From Tigriopus japonicus (Eukaryota; Arthropoda; Copepoda; Harpacticoida; Harpacticidae): 64,000 nucleotides of DNA. The notes beneath the pieces are model-generated. The model made no database searches, was not told the DNA's origin, and saw only the letters and a program-made list of their open reading frames with translations. Below are positions 50,801 to 63,846 of the stretch, piece after piece. The stretch is taken from contig CM021314.1 in the NCBI GenBank assembly GCA_010645155.1, positions 3,103,556 to 3,167,555 on the forward strand, given 5' to 3'. The position numbers and the translations under genes were made by a program. How positions within the stretch are numbered: position 1 is the first letter of the stretch; each line of letters opens with the position of its first letter.

Positions 50801-53800
50801 CATCAAATGTGACCTAATGGTAGTAACGCTACTTGTAGGACTATAATATAAACCGTGTTGATTTCTTATCACCCGGTAGATCATTCATCCCTTTAGTGTA
50901 AAGCTTCGTTATGAAAATTTGACGCCGTTGATTCCACCAATGATTTGAGTTCTCGAAATCATATTTACATCTTGGGCATTTCGAGAAGGACTTGGTGGAC
51001 GGAGGAGTCCAAGGTTTTGCTGATGATTTGCTGAGTGGACTAGGTCACGACAAAGGGGATACTCAGTTGAAAGCTTCTCGACTGGCCTCTGCTCCTTCTC
51101 CTCTTCATCTGCATTATAACACCAGTAACATTCGAGAGTGAGTCAGACCTGTGATTTTCATCTTTCCTCACATTCCACCTTCAGGGCTTGAAACTAAGCG
51201 ACCTAATTCGGCCCGTTTTCCCTTCTTGAACCCACATAGCCCATCATCATCGCCGAGTGAAGGAAGGGGCTCTTCATGGTTCACTCTTGCTCCTCTGGAA
51301 TGGGAGGTTGGTTATCGCTTCAACTTTCAGTTTCAAACCCGGACTGCCCCTGGTGGTCCTGCTCGTTGCTGCCAAACCATGACCACAACGCTCAAAGAGC
51401 CTCACTGAGAAGACTACCTAGTAGATGAAACCAACGAACACCTTTGAGGCAATTTCTCCGAGACTTGTTTGCATTATTCGAGGCTGGATTCTTCTTGTTG
51501 GTTGGCTATCAGGGCAAGAAGAGAAGCTCAGACTTGGGAGCTACATACACGTCTTAGAACACGTGTAGCTTGTGCTAGTTGAAGCGAGCGGAACATTCAT
51601 TCATGTATTGGGGCTTTTTCGATGATTTCTCTTTTCGTTCCTTTCCGTGAATTCTTTGAATGGAGCTTTTTTGACTCAAAACTCTCCATGTGGCTGTTTA
51701 TGTTTTTGTTAAATTGGATGGGAAAATGAAGTCTAGCTTTGGATTGGCCATGATATTCAAATTTGGTTGGAAAAAATCCATTTGGTTGGAATCTGAAATC
51801 TTCCGTTCTTCTGAAAACGGTATCTAATTGATTAAGTTCTCTATTGTGCAACCGCGAAGCAGACATTACTAGCAATTCCTATGCCATTACGAACACCAGA
51901 CATTAGACTTAATCAACCATAATAATTTGATTGCTTATGAAGTTATTCCCTTTGAAGACGGAATAAAGCCGACCAGACCTTTCCCAACCTTGATATCTTT
52001 TGGTGTAAAGCAGACAATAAAGCCTTACTGCATGTAAGACTCAAGGGTGTTGTTGAATGCATCTCACATTGTAAACTGCAATAAAACAATACCCCCCAAC
52101 GAGGGACCTCTTCGACATAAAAGCAATCGTCCCGGACATTTCTAAAAGAACGAAACAAATATGACACGGGATATTTTCAACCTTCACCTCGATTCAATTT
52201 TTGGAGCCTGAAAAGCCCCGAGATTCTTTACCTTAAACAATGGAGAAATCTTTTGTACCGATCCCTGTTTCGTCAGGTTATCCATTCATCAATGGAGCCA
52301 AACGAAATGTTATTTGTTCTGCAATTCTCAAAACCCTAAAATCCCCCAAACGTCATAATTGCTCTCGTTTGGAAATGCATTTCAATCGAATACTTCCGTG
52401 GGTTATCATTTAGAAACCGCGTGTCTCTAATTCCTATGAAATTGCTCTGACATCTGACCTCCCATTGGAGTATTTGATCTCAAGCTCGTAATTGATGGCG
52501 GAATGCGGATGCTGAGCAAGAAAAACAATCCTTATGCATAAAAACAACACGTTTTCTTGTCCACATTTTTCAGTTTCTTTGGGTCCTGTACCTTCAATTG
52601 AACACGTTGTACATCTGTGTGTGTGTAAATACGTAATACGAGCCTGTCAGTGGACCTAGTTCAACTTTCTCCTGTCTTTTTCTCGGACCCCTCCTGACGT
52701 GGGATATCCCAACCACCATTCCACTCGGTAATTGCCCTTGAGGCCAACACTTCTGGTGGTAATATCCTGATATTGAATCTTCTGAGCTTCAAACCCGGAT
52801 TTTGTAATTCGGTGAGACCAATTTGACACAAGCTGGTTTTAATGATGGTTCGTACGACATCCACACCTTTTCGTACAAATAGCATCCGTCGTTCAAGGTT
52901 TGTCTGGGATGGAATGACCTTGCAAATGAACGGCTATTCTTTCATTCTTTGTTCTGAGGCAATTAATTGTTTTGAGGAGATGAATAAAAAACACACTTCC
53001 TTTTTTTAACCATAACCGATGTAGTTGGTTGAATAGATATTGTCTTATGACATGTGCTTTGGTGTCTTTTCTATTGTGATGACCAGCATTGGCTTTGGTC
53101 ACACAGGAAGGTCGACGTACGTATCGGAAGAAAAGTTGCACTTGTCAATGCCAAATCTCGGGATTCTCGGCAAATACTAAGGCTCAGTTTCTAAAAAGAC
53201 TTGCACCCGACAAATTAGCCTGAACATTGAAACTTAATGGTTTGGTCAATTGATATGGTTCTTGTCAAATCTAGCCCCCTCATCAGTTTTTTGTTGGCAT
53301 GATATGCATCGTCGGATCGTTATGTGGACAATTGACATTTGACCGAAAACGGTCGTCCAAATTTTCTTGCTTGATCGAATTTCAGATTTTAAAAAGTTGT
53401 TGCATGATAAATTTCGTTCAATGGAGTTCGATGTTTTTAAAGAGTACGGGTCAAAAATAACTTTACTGATTTGTCAAATAAAACAGCCAAATGCTCAGTT
53501 TGGCTTAAAAGGTAGCACAAAAACGCTATGTTCTAATAAATCTTAAAATCATATTAGTCCCACAACCAGTCTCACTTTTAGCCGAATTGAAATCCCTTTA
53601 CCCCTGTAAATGAAGTTTGCTCAAATGGAATTTTTAAAACAAGTGTGACAAAAAAGAAATTATTCAGAAATATCCCACCTATAAAAATGTATTTGTTTTC
53701 AAATTTCCAGAATCTTGTAAGCATTTTGTCGAGGCTCAACCTGTTATAAATGCCTGAGGCTTTTATAAGTTCTTTTCGTTTATTGTCTTGCGGTGTTGAT

Positions 53801-55000
53801 GGCATATTCGTAGATATGCAAACGAGTGTCACAAAACAACCGAAACTCTTAAAAAAAAGAAACAGATGTTTCAGCAGGTTTCTTTAGAATATGTAGGGCA
53901 TTTAACCAATTTTTAAAAAAACTCGTTGGTCATATTCTATAATTGGTTAAGTTTTACATTTCAAATTTATTACTTAAAATATGGCATGGGGAAATTTTAA
54001 TGGTATCACAAACAATAGAATCCTTTTAAGTGACAAATGAATGATAAAATATTAAGAATTTAACATCCTTATATTTGGTATGCTAGAAAATTGCAATTAA
54101 CGTATCTGGGCGAAAGCTTTAACTTTTCCATTATTTTTTGCTGTGTTTCTCTTCGGAGCATATGTGCGTTTTTCTTGAAATTGGATCAAGTTTGAGGCGT
54201 TACTACTCTTGCAAACTATCAAACTTAAATTACGTGGCTTGAAACATTCAATGGCATGGGTTTCATGAGTTTCTTCTGAAGGCATTTCTTTGCAATCAAA
54301 CTTTTCGCACAAATTTTACAAAATATTCCACGGAATAAATAGTCGAGCCGCGTCAAAACCCGAATTTTTTTGACTGTTCCTTAGGAGCAAGGAGAGCAAA
54401 TGCCCTGTGGCAAAAGCCACGCTATTTATTTTTGTTTTGTGTTTCAATATGTTAACTTGTAAAAGAATGCACATTTTCAATGTATTAGAATTGGTTTTGA
54501 GCAACTCGAAAGAGAGTTTGTTGGGTTTAAAAATGTTTGTTTTGTTGATCTTCCAAGATTTGCCTCTCGATGAAGTCGTTCAATAGTTCAATAGGGAGCG
54601 CTTCTGACAGGATTGATACGTTCTAAATGCTTCATAGTAAAGGCTAGAGACATCTATGGACAAGAATCTTTATTAAGACCTCTAATTCCCTCATTTGTCG
54701 CTTATTTTTAATTAGTGTTCCCTGCATGGAGCACTAAACAAGGAAGGACACAATAGAAATACTTATTGAAGAACTATATACTCATTATTCAGCAAAGTCT
54801 TTAAAGCAATAATCGTAGAGTTAAGGCCCACTTGCAATGTTTATTTCAGTTTGTCATCGTTGTCATATCAATGTTTAGCAAATACAGATCAACGTAATAT
54901 CTCTTTGGGGAACTATATTTTCTCAATGGGTATTTTTGAAATACAAACTCCCTCTACATTACAAAACATTTATGTGGATTAGAACAAGCTTCTTGGGTAA
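44900..55000. other. 10-kb segment without a recognisable gene
   Basis: Many short frames on both strands lack domains. Simple-sequence islands are present, for example CCAA copies at about 47667-47692 and recurring ACGTACGTACAGTA words at about 46010 and 47388. It may hold regulatory DNA for the flanking genes; nothing in it was recognised as coding, RNA gene or transposon. Confidence 0.4.
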
Positions 55001-55100
55001 TGAGTCAACGCCAACTTATTGCAAGTCTTTCCAAAGAAACTCCAAGCGTTGTTTGGAATCTCAAGAATGTCGGAAAATATAAAGAAGCTTCTGTTGGAAA

Positions 55101-55310
55101 ATGTATCTGTATTCAATGTTGTATTTGAGCCAAGGCGACAGGTTCAAACACACCATGATTGTGGTCCATTGGTCTCTTATCATCATTTGTATCGTGAGTT
55201 TGTTCCTCATTGGTGCGATTTTGACAGTGTTAAAGATTCTAATTGAAGATACTCGACAAGACATATACCATTCGCCAGATGGCAACGCCTACATTCTCAC
55301 CGATGTGTAA
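55101..55310 (+). CDS. Possible small single-pass membrane protein
   Basis: A 69-residue frame with one strong hydrophobic helix (WSLIIICIVSLFLIGAILTVL) flanked by charged ends, then KILIEDTR and a polar C-terminus ending in TAA. Its composition looks like a real membrane peptide more than a shadow frame. Translation could start at the first ATG (55101) or at the ATG before IVVHW (55155). It may instead be the last exon of a longer gene whose upstream exons I could not identify. It converges with the receptor gene, stops 2 bp apart. Confidence 0.35.
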   Translation: MYLYSMLYLSQGDRFKHTMIVVHWSLIIICIVSLFLIGAILTVLKILIEDTRQDIYHSPDGNAYILTDV

Positions 55311-55312
55311 GC

Positions 55313-56638
55313 TCAAGACGTTTGTGGGTTCATTGGTTGTAGTTCAATGTCTTTTTGTCGAGATGATTCCACTGTCAGATCTGAATGACTTGGAGTGGTG
55401 CTCCCTCTTTGATTACACGTGCAAGTGATGTAGAGATAAACGGTGTGTTTGACTTGGTCCATGAGGAACACGACCAATAGAGGAATCAGCAATGACTCAC
55501 AGTAGCTGAGCCATGTGGCCGCTTTGAACACTGACATTGGAACCTCTTCTATCAAGATTGGAGCAATCAACATTAGTAAAAACGACGGAGCCTGAAGGAT
55601 AGCATGAACGATGGATAATGTAATCACAAGAGGCTTAAATTCATCCTCGATATCCTCTCCGTTAGTCTTCATGGGTTTGAATCTCGACCATCTCAAGAAA
55701 CACGGCGTGAGGATCAAAGCGGGCAAAATGAAGAGGATGACGCAAACGTAGATCATCATTGCGGAATACCTTGGAATCATGGAACAAGATTCAACATCCA
55801 ATAAACATTCGAAAGCTATAGCTGGCGGAATCGACAACAAGAACGAACCCAACCACACCCAAGCCAGGATGATGCCCATCTTTTTCATTGGAATCTTGCC
55901 ATCGTGAATGTAGTGAAGCATTATCAGAGTGGGCCAAGTCCAAGATTTCACACATATCAACATGAGATGGGCGTACATCCAGAGCTTGCAACTTGTGATC
56001 CCTAATGGATTGAAGCCTTCGTACAGGGAGGTGTGTATGATGTGAAGTGGAAGCACAATCGCCACCATGAAAACTTCGGCAAGTAGAGCACTGAGTAGGG
56101 CCAAGTTCAAAGGTTTTCTGTACTCTCGTTTGATGCAAAGCGCCGCAGCCACCGCAATTATGGACACTAAGCTTAGGAAGATGAGGAGTGACAAGAATAT
56201 GTTGGCAAAGGTTGTCTCCATATCGCCGGATGTCATACCCATGACATTGGAAATCGGTGGGCCTGCCGATAGTTGTGGAACCAGAGCACTGTCACTTGAC
56301 TTCATCGAGGTGTCTCCATTTTGCATTCGTTTGGGACAGTTGTAATTGCCATAGCAAGGAATGTGCCATGCGGCAACATCCACTGTTTCAATGTTTCTTA
56401 ACTGAGAAGGCATTTTGATAACTGACAAATTTTCTGGACAATACAAGATTCTAAATAGAAGAATGAATGATCCGTATAGCTGATTTCTGACGTTAGTAAA
56501 GTTAAACTGATCGAAATTCAAGGAATTGGCATCAGTTTTGTTCTTATCGTCAGCAAAAAAAACACAATGAATTGTTTGTTCAATTCGACGGTTGAGATAA
56601 TGAGATCCTCTGAAAACGCAGTTTGCCCACTTAAACAT
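55313..56638 (-). CDS. Divergent seven-transmembrane receptor (rhodopsin-like, orphan)
   Basis: An uninterrupted 441-residue frame. After an extracellular N-terminus of about 145 residues come seven hydrophobic helices: IFLSLLIFLSLVSIIAVAA, LALLSALLAEVFMVAIVLP, the TM3 segment after CKLW, MGIILAWVWLGSFLLSIPP, VILFILPALILTPCFL, a TM6 segment (PLVITLSIVHAILQAP) and TM7 (IPLLVVFLMDQ). Cys at TM3 and another in the second loop (SCSMI) could form the usual disulphide. The DRY motif after TM3 is replaced by HYI and no NPxxY is seen in TM7, so it is a divergent class A type with unknown ligand. The start is uncertain: there is no signal peptide, and another ATG lies at about 56412. The tail is Ser/Thr-rich. 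Confidence 0.8.
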   Translation of the reverse strand: MFKWANCVFRGSHYLNRRIEQTIHCVFFADDKNKTDANSLNFDQFNFTNVRNQLYGSFILLFRILYCPENLSVIKMPSQLRNIETVDVAAWHIPCYGNYNCPKRMQNGDTSMKSSDSALVPQLSAGPPISNVMGMTSGDMETTFANIFLSLLIFLSLVSIIAVAAALCIKREYRKPLNLALLSALLAEVFMVAIVLPLHIIHTSLYEGFNPLGITSCKLWMYAHLMLICVKSWTWPTLIMLHYIHDGKIPMKKMGIILAWVWLGSFLLSIPPAIAFECLLDVESCSMIPRYSAMMIYVCVILFILPALILTPCFLRWSRFKPMKTNGEDIEDEFKPLVITLSIVHAILQAPSFLLMLIAPILIEEVPMSVFKAATWLSYCESLLIPLLVVFLMDQVKHTVYLYITCTCNQRGSTTPSHSDLTVESSRQKDIELQPMNPQTS

Positions 56639-56639
56639 A

Positions 56640-59600
56640 AAATGGTCAGATCATAATCCGTTATGATTTATGAGTATGACCTTCCTAGTTATTCCAATAA
56701 CTCAAGGTTTGTCGATGTTTGGTTAATGAATTTTAGATGCCTAAGATGGATGAAATTTGCACTAATTGGAAATGATTCACCTTTTTCAGTTCGTCATCAA
56801 GCAAATTGAGAGGAATGCCTTATCTCATTCATTGATGATAGATAGTTTCGAGCATTCTGACAACACTCAATATAACAAGTAATATAAAAGCAATATTGAT
56901 AAAAGAATGCGGTTTTCTTCCGATCGAAAATTTGATAGTTTCATTTTATTCGACCTTGAGCAAAGAAGCAAGAGATACGAGAGTTTTGCCGATTTCGAAG
57001 TCATTTGTTTCTCTAATTCAGGGTACTCCTGATGTATCTGTGGTGAAAGGACATAGTAACGGAAATCTCAATTATGTAAAGAAGATTGCCTAACAATAAT
57101 ATTACTCATCCTCTTGGCTCTGAATCATTTTCTAGCGAAACCAACCGCGGTCAGGGTAGATTATTAGCATGTGGTGGGTGGTTGGTTGGTTGGGTTGTTC
57201 AGAACCGACCATCATAAAACCATGATGTCGTGTACCGCCAGCCTTTTAGCCCAATCCGATCCAGGGAAGGTTTTTCTGACAGATGGTCCGTGACAATGAG
57301 ATCGCCCTGGACGGAACGGAACAACGAACGAACTTACTACATGCTACAACAACTGTACCGCCCGAGAATAGTGAAGGGAGGTCGAACCGGAGAAAAACGA
57401 GCACGACCACACGACAACACTCAAAGACGAAACGGGACGAGAAAGACTAACTCCGTGATTCTGATTCCTTGAGGATCTGCTTGGCGCGGGTCTGTACTTT
57501 CCAACAGAAGTTTGTTAGGGTGGCATAACCTCAACAGGACAAGCAGAATAAGCAGAACGTTTTCTTACCTTTTATAGTATTCTAGCTTCTTTTCTTACAT
57601 ACAAAACCTAAAAATTCCCCCCTTCCCCCAATACAACGCACTTTGGTTTTCTGAAGGATACACTTGTCCACGGAATCAATCTTTCATCCTACTTTTGAGA
57701 TGGCCAGCACATCTCATGTGACTTTAAAGTGAGTTCTTCAAATTATGGGCTCAAGCATAAAGCTAAAAACAAAGGTGATTCTCGTTGCTTTATATTCTAA
57801 TGAAGCATATAGCCAATCTTCTCCAAGGTTTAGTGAGCCATAAAGTAGCGTTGCGCCCATTATCTGGATGGCTACGGATTTGTTATGCCATCCGTTCAAT
57901 AAGGAGGGAAGTCGGAAGCACGGTGAACAGCAAGTCCGAGAGAAAGGCATGCAATCTCAGGTACCCCCCGCCCCTTCCTCCCCCTTGATGCAATGTTCCC
58001 CTTTCTTGATGCTATAGTGTTGAATTTTGGTTATATAATATTCTTGAAACTTAGCAAAAAACTCGAAACTAGAGCCAACAGTAAATGTCGCATGCTAAAA
58101 TAACTCTAGAACCCTCTTCTCTGTTTTGTCTACTAGAGTGCACTTTTGAGCCTTTTTTCTGCCAAGAAACCTCCGAGAGCAGCATCTTGACGTTCTCAAT
58201 GTTTGTGTGATTGTTGTTGTTTGTTGATACAAACCAGGCCAGAGCCACAAGACAAGGGCACCGTAGAAACTCTTTTCTCAACTTCTTTCACGGGCTGTCA
58301 GAACCTAAAGAGATCCCACTTTTCCTCTCAGATTTCTCTTTCATGATTGCCCGCCATTTTCTCCCGATTTCTCTCTCTTTTCTCTGCACTCTGAAACACC
58401 CGCTCCTCCTCTCTTTGCAAGGAGCTCGTTGGAAACGGAAAGGGAAAGTGGATTTTCCCGCCAAATGTCTACCTGTAAGCACTTCTGGTAATTAAACGAA
58501 AACAAAGGAAATCTCGGGAGGTAATTAACAGAAGTGTTAATGAGTAAACAAATCCAACCAATGAGAGCCCTGGATTCGGCTGTTTTTCTTCACACCTGGC
58601 CTTTTCGTTACGCATCATTGAATAAAGAAAGGCATTTCAGTTAGGCGAGAAGAACAGACACAGAGTAAATGGCGCACTCATTTAAACTTTCACTTTCTCG
58701 AGCCAGTCACTCTTAGCTTTTCACGATCTTGTAGTTCTCGGAGGAGGCCAGACAAGATTGTGAGGGGGAAAACAATGAGGGTGGAAAAGAAATGGAGGGA
58801 TGATCAGAGTTCGAACTTTAGGAGTGGAAATGTACCCTACTTGTTTCTTGAATTGCCCTCTTTAAATGCATTCGTAGATCCACAATCTGGAACTAGGGGC
58901 AGCTATGTTTTAGATATGCCTTTTTAAGAGAGGTGGAACCAACCTGTGGGTTTGAAATAGCGGTCGGTTTTTTTTGTTCTGGTGGCTCCTTCGCACGTTT
59001 TTCTTGCTCTCCTGATAGTCTCTCCTCTCATTTTGTCTCGGGGAAATTTGGGAATGCAAACGAACGTTTAAGTAGGGTTAAAGAGAATTTATGTTATGGC
59101 GTTCCAGCCGGTTTATGGAAGGCCATAATTTTGGGTTATCCGCCATTCTCCCTCCACCATCCCACTGGTGTTTTTTTCCCTCTTCGGTGTATAACTAGAA
59201 CTTCTCCATCTTTCTGTGCATAGAGTACAAAAAGGCTGCTTGGGAAATAAATTGATCTAGTGAATTTATTTGCCAGAGGGATGGTCCTACTCATTGATCA
59301 TTGGGGTCCATGTTCCTCCTTCCTTGGCAAGAAAGATATTAATATTGTCCTGCATTCATTCATGCAATAGTCGTCGCAAGCTGTCCAAATCAGGGAATCT
59401 GTCCATTAATTTCCAGAATATGGGACATTAATCTTGCTGTCGGCCTCCTGGGTTTCATCCAACGTTGACTTGGCTCTGTAAAATGTGATGCTCCAATTAC
59501 CATCATCAGTCATTGATGTTGCTGTGGTCATAAATCATTGGGACCAGCCTTATTTTACGGCAAAATCAATGAATACTTATCACACTGTGCTCACTCAGCA

Positions 59601-61130
59601 GCAGCTAGGAAATACAGAACTTTTCGACATGTCTCACATCAGGAAGTCATAACCGCCAAGAGGCTGCCCTCTCTTTTATGGCCAAAGAGGGAGGCATGAT
59701 GGGAATTCTAATGTGAACTCGCACACTCAAGAGGGTACTACATACTATTAGAGTACTCCCACACGAGGGGATGAACAGTAGCAAATTGGAAGGGGGGCCA
59801 CGAGGCATGAACAGCTACCAGAAGCGCCACCACCACCAGTTCGGTTTGTGAGGCTCTGGCAAGGAGAGAAAAGAGAACGAAGGAGCCCTCTGCGAGAAGC
59901 CTTTTCAAGCAGAGCTCTGGTTTATGTTATGCTACAAAGGGCCCCCAAATAACAGGAGAAAATGGATCTCTACAGGAGCCAAATTTCTTTCTGCACTGCC
60001 ACCCATGCCCAGGCGTCCAGACCTACCCAGATACTGAATGCTCTCTTTTTCTCTATTAGCCACAATGCACCATTTTCTAGACTGTGAGAATACATCTATC
60101 TACATTTTGAATTTTCTTGCTCTAATTTTGAAAACAGTCAGAACAAAAAGCCCTGGTTTCCAAGTTGCAACATACTCTTCAGACCTACTCGCATAAAAGG
60201 CAGAAAGTTTTAGTAGAGATCCCGCCATCATTACCCCAAATTCAAGAGAGAACTTTGAGCCAGTACGTTTTCCCTATTCCGGAAGTCTCGCCAACATTTC
60301 AGATAGCCCGGAAGCTATCGCCGAGAAGAAGGACCCTGGCGGACGGGTTTGGACAGGTTATGAGAACATGCCAAGAGTAGTTTCCTGTCTGCCAGTGGCT
60401 GACTCGAGTAAACATTAGGCCTGCCCCCGTCAACAAGCCAAGCCTTCTTGTTAGAAGTAGATCAAACTCAATACTCACACGAGTTGACGACTTGAGATAC
60501 GTGAGGGGTTATTTCGGATTACAAAAGTATCTTTCAGGCTCAACCCTCTCATTTATTTCAGTCCATTTACGAGTCATTTTGAATTGAAACCAAAAGTATG
60601 TTCTAAAGTAAATCTGGAGCAGCTGTGTTTTCAAGTTATGACTGACAGACCCCCAATTTGTTGACGTCACAAAAAGTAGGCCTAGGCAAGACTGCATGAA
60701 ACGCCCTCCATGGTTGTTATGAGCTCTTACTAATGAATGTACAAAAATCTGACTTGCTGTTTTTGAAGGTGCCTCGTCACTACGTCCGAGTTGATGCACC
60801 TGCAAGTTTCGACGGGGAACCCAGTCAAAGAAGTCTTCGTTCCAGTCTTCTCCTGAAGGCACATTGGAGAATCGATGTCCCGCCGTAATCCCGTATTAAG
60901 GAAATGCTGAATAAGCACTTGCTATCCATACCAGTCTCGCTCTAACTCTGTGGGTAGACCATAGAAAGCGTTCTGAAGATGTAAAGCTAACCACTCTTAG
61001 CAAGCTTCTCAAAGAACAAATATGTAGACGAACAACACGTTAACGTCTTGAAGGCTGAGGCCGTCGCGGTCCTCTTCTTTCTCTAAGTTGACTTTCTATC
61101 GAGGTTGAGCGAGTTCCATTTCAAGAGGAA
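56640..61130. other. Intergenic, no gene recognised
   Basis: Short unsupported frames only. G/T- and C-rich simple stretches occur near 57178-57200 and 57962-57985. A TTGACGTCAC CRE-like word lies near 60660. Confidence 0.4.
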
Positions 61131-61182
61131 ATGATTTATTTCGAATCATGTACATTTCCAACAGAATAAGGTCAACAAATTA

Positions 61183-62571
61183 TTATGCTTCTTCGTCATA
61201 CTGATTGCGTAGTTTTGTGATCGTCTTTGAGGGTAATGGATTGGACTTTTGGAATATTGTCTGAAAGCAGTAAAAGTTCTAGTTTGTACATGAGGACGAT
61301 TTCAGAACATATTTGTTTACTTACATTGATGAAATCATGACATTGCATCGTGTCCGAGTTAAGAGTGCATTTTTGAAATGTCTCAACCATTTCGCCAAAT
61401 TCTTTGGTTTTAAGGATGTTGTCCGCATTCATAAGAATAAGTGTGATAGCTGCCCGTAGAAGAATTTTGGATCCCTCATAAAACAAGCAATCCCAAAGTC
61501 TTAAACAAGTTTCCACTGGAAGAACGTCACTGAACAAGCAAACAAACCATTTGGAACAAACTGAAGCCCATGGCATCTTGAAATTCTCCACATGTCGATA
61601 AACGGCAGGAGATTTGATTCTGTGAGAGGAAAAATATGGTCATGTTGGAGGTATTTTACTGGCCTGACAATAAAAATACTACCTTATAATTCTTGCCAAT
61701 ACTTTGACATCTGTCAATAAACCTGAAATATCTGGCCCGTAATACTGAGGTAGGAGGTCATCAGTAAGGCATTTCAAAAGCCAAAACGATTTTTCCTCAT
61801 CCCTGGTAACAAGCAACAAAAGTCCAGCAACGTAATTCAACCCCTGAAATTTGATAAGAGCAAACAAGATAGCCATAGATTAATGTACACAATGATTTGA
61901 TGAATGAATGATCCAGATATTGAGTATGGACAGTAAAACCAAATGAGATGGAAATCCACAATACCTGGCAATAGCCAATATGTGGGCTGGAGTTAGCAAA
62001 TGCCACTAAAACATTATGTAAAGGTGTCTTCAAGCTTTTCACATCATTGTCTTTGGTAAAATACATATTATTTGGAAACGTTCGATGAAGATCATTCTTG
62101 ATTTGCTCTTGAGCGATGGCATCTTTGAGAGGTTGAGAGAGCATGTCTTTAAAATGCATTCGCTTGGCTTTCCGTTTGTCATCCGCTCCACTGATTCGCA
62201 TCCAGACCTACAAGATCTTTGTCATCTTGGCAAACGTTGATTGATTAAAAAAATATTGAAGTGGCTTGCCTTGGTCCGATATTTGTTTGGAATGCCTTTT
62301 CTTACGAACCGTTTTAAAGTGCGGTTCTTTTTCAGTTCCTCTGTCGATGATTTTTGCAATAGTTGCTCCCATCTTTGACCGCGTCTCACCAATATTTGAA
62401 GGTACTCGGACATGAAAGCCTCATGAGCTGCCACATCAAAATCCTCTGGCCTCTCAAATCCATATTCATCATAAGCGCTAAATAGAAACAGTCCTACACT
62501 CTAATGAAATATTTTAATTCAAAAATGCTCCCTCACCTAAATTTCGATATTGGGGTCTGTGGCACTGCCAT
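61183..62571 (-). CDS. GRTP1: TBC-domain Rab GTPase-activating protein, GRTP1 type
   Basis: Exons 62571-62537, 62477-62270, 62207-61965, 61843-61683 and about 61620-61195 (with one further intron) give about 345 residues. The N-terminus MAVPQTPISKF joins SAYDEYGFERPEDFD, typical of growth-hormone-regulated TBC protein 1. The TBC domain begins VRKGIPNKYRTKVWM. It has the arginine finger in IKNDLHRTFPNN and the glutamine finger in YCQGLNYVAG, so it should be catalytically active in stimulating Rab GTP hydrolysis. In the last intron GTAAGT to TTTCAG is 64 bp; splicing it yields a family-like C-terminus (LPSKTITKLR, stop 61183-61185), whereas reading through gives an unrelated end. The second intron has a GC donor (AAG|GCAAGC). 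AATAAA on the minus strand is at 61135-61140. Confidence 0.94.
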
Positions 62572-63560
62572 TCTTGCTCACGGATCAGTAGAACAAGACT
62601 AGCTTCTTTTTTTCAAAGCCACATATTGCAAAATTCACAAGTGCTCCAAGGCATACTAACTAAATGAACAATAGCGTTGCTTCTCATCGGGAGCAATCTC
62701 TGTCACTGGCGCCTTCAAGGAGGTTTTGAGAGTTGCGAAATTAGACGGAGGGACCTCAAAGAAAAGAGGGCGTTTGCTTTGACGTGTAGTTTATGACGTC
62801 ACTCCATGCCTGAAGGTAAATAAGAATCCATGTCGCGGAAAATTCAAACCATAATCAAGGCCACTGTTGCGTTTCGAGTTCGATTTGTAGCATAATCTTG
62901 CAATCTTTCTCTCTGCTTAGGTTTTTGGGTCAAAAATCTTACCTTTACCAGATGTTTTCAAAGGTAGGAGGCAAAAATGCCTCGTTAAAATTAACAAAAA
63001 TGTCAACTCTAAACACATCAGTAGTCGAAGTTGGATTTATGAATATTTTGGTATAATTTTAGCTTTAAAGTGGGGTAAAGTAGAGTTTTTGTTCTTTCCC
63101 GTTTCTTGATTTTTTGAAGAAAAGAAAGAACGTGTCCTTTTGAAGAGAACTAGAATATAATTTTAGCGTTTCCTAGAAATCCATCTAAAGCAAAAAAGAA
63201 AGATGCTATTTGCTTCAAGACTGAGAAAAAAGTTTTTGAAAGAAGAGGCTCCTCTGCCTTCCTTTTCAATCACAATAACCGAAGAAGCAACTTAATTTTT
63301 ATTTGAACAGTTGTTTGTACTATTTTTGTCGGTTAACGCCACAAATATTCTTTCAGTGCTAACTGAGAGTCATTTAGATATCGAGCATCCTTACAAACAG
63401 ATTTCTGAACGTGTACAACGTTAGTATGGACACTCGTTGTTGAGATTGATTCAGTTTATGAAATGGATAACAAGCCTTGTTTCGAGAAAGAAAAATAATA
63501 ATCAAAACTTTATATATTCATGTTTTTTTCGCTCAGAGAGCACCTCCAAATCCGAAGGAA
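62572..63560. other. Upstream region of the TBC gene
   Basis: A palindromic CRE word TGACGTCA lies at 62794-62801, about 225 bp upstream of the TBC start codon. The remainder is AT-rich without a recognised gene. Confidence 0.4.
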
Positions 63561-63564
63561 TCGA

Positions 63565-63693
63565 GGCTAGTTCAAACAATTAAGTCCTCCTCTCTCCTTT
63601 ATCGGGATCCGTCATTGTTCAATTTGTTGCCCATTAGTCTTCGTCGGGAATATCAGGAACCACTGTACTTCAGGACGGATTTCAAAAATACAC
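63565..63693 (+). mobile_element. 3' fragment of the same LINE family as 9280-10945
   Basis: Translates as QTIKSSSLLYRDPSLFNLLP and SLRREY, matching block by block the end of the first element (KTMKSNFVLYRALSLHNLLP and SLRRIY). No other part of the reverse transcriptase is present. Confidence 0.7.
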
Positions 63694-63794
63694 ACTGGGT
63701 CCGATCATTGTACTAAAATGTGAGGTTTTTGCAACAAATATATTGTTCCGCTGAATTTCCATTGTACTAATCGGACCCAGTGCGTATTTTGAAA
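63681..63794. repeat. Inverted repeat with about 31-bp arms
   Basis: 63681-63713 and 63764-63794 are imperfect reverse complements sharing CACTGGGTCCGAT, with a 50-bp spacer. The left arm overlaps the 3' end of the LINE fragment. Confidence 0.65.
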
Positions 63795-63846
63795 GTAATC
63801 CTGGCTTGAGTCATCCTTGGGAATATGTAGGAGCGATCCTCTAACG

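Noticed and set aside
61196..61260. Read-through C-terminus of the TBC protein ending KTTQSV
   Set aside because: A 64-bp GT-AG intron is present, and splicing it gives a C-terminus resembling GRTP1 proteins.
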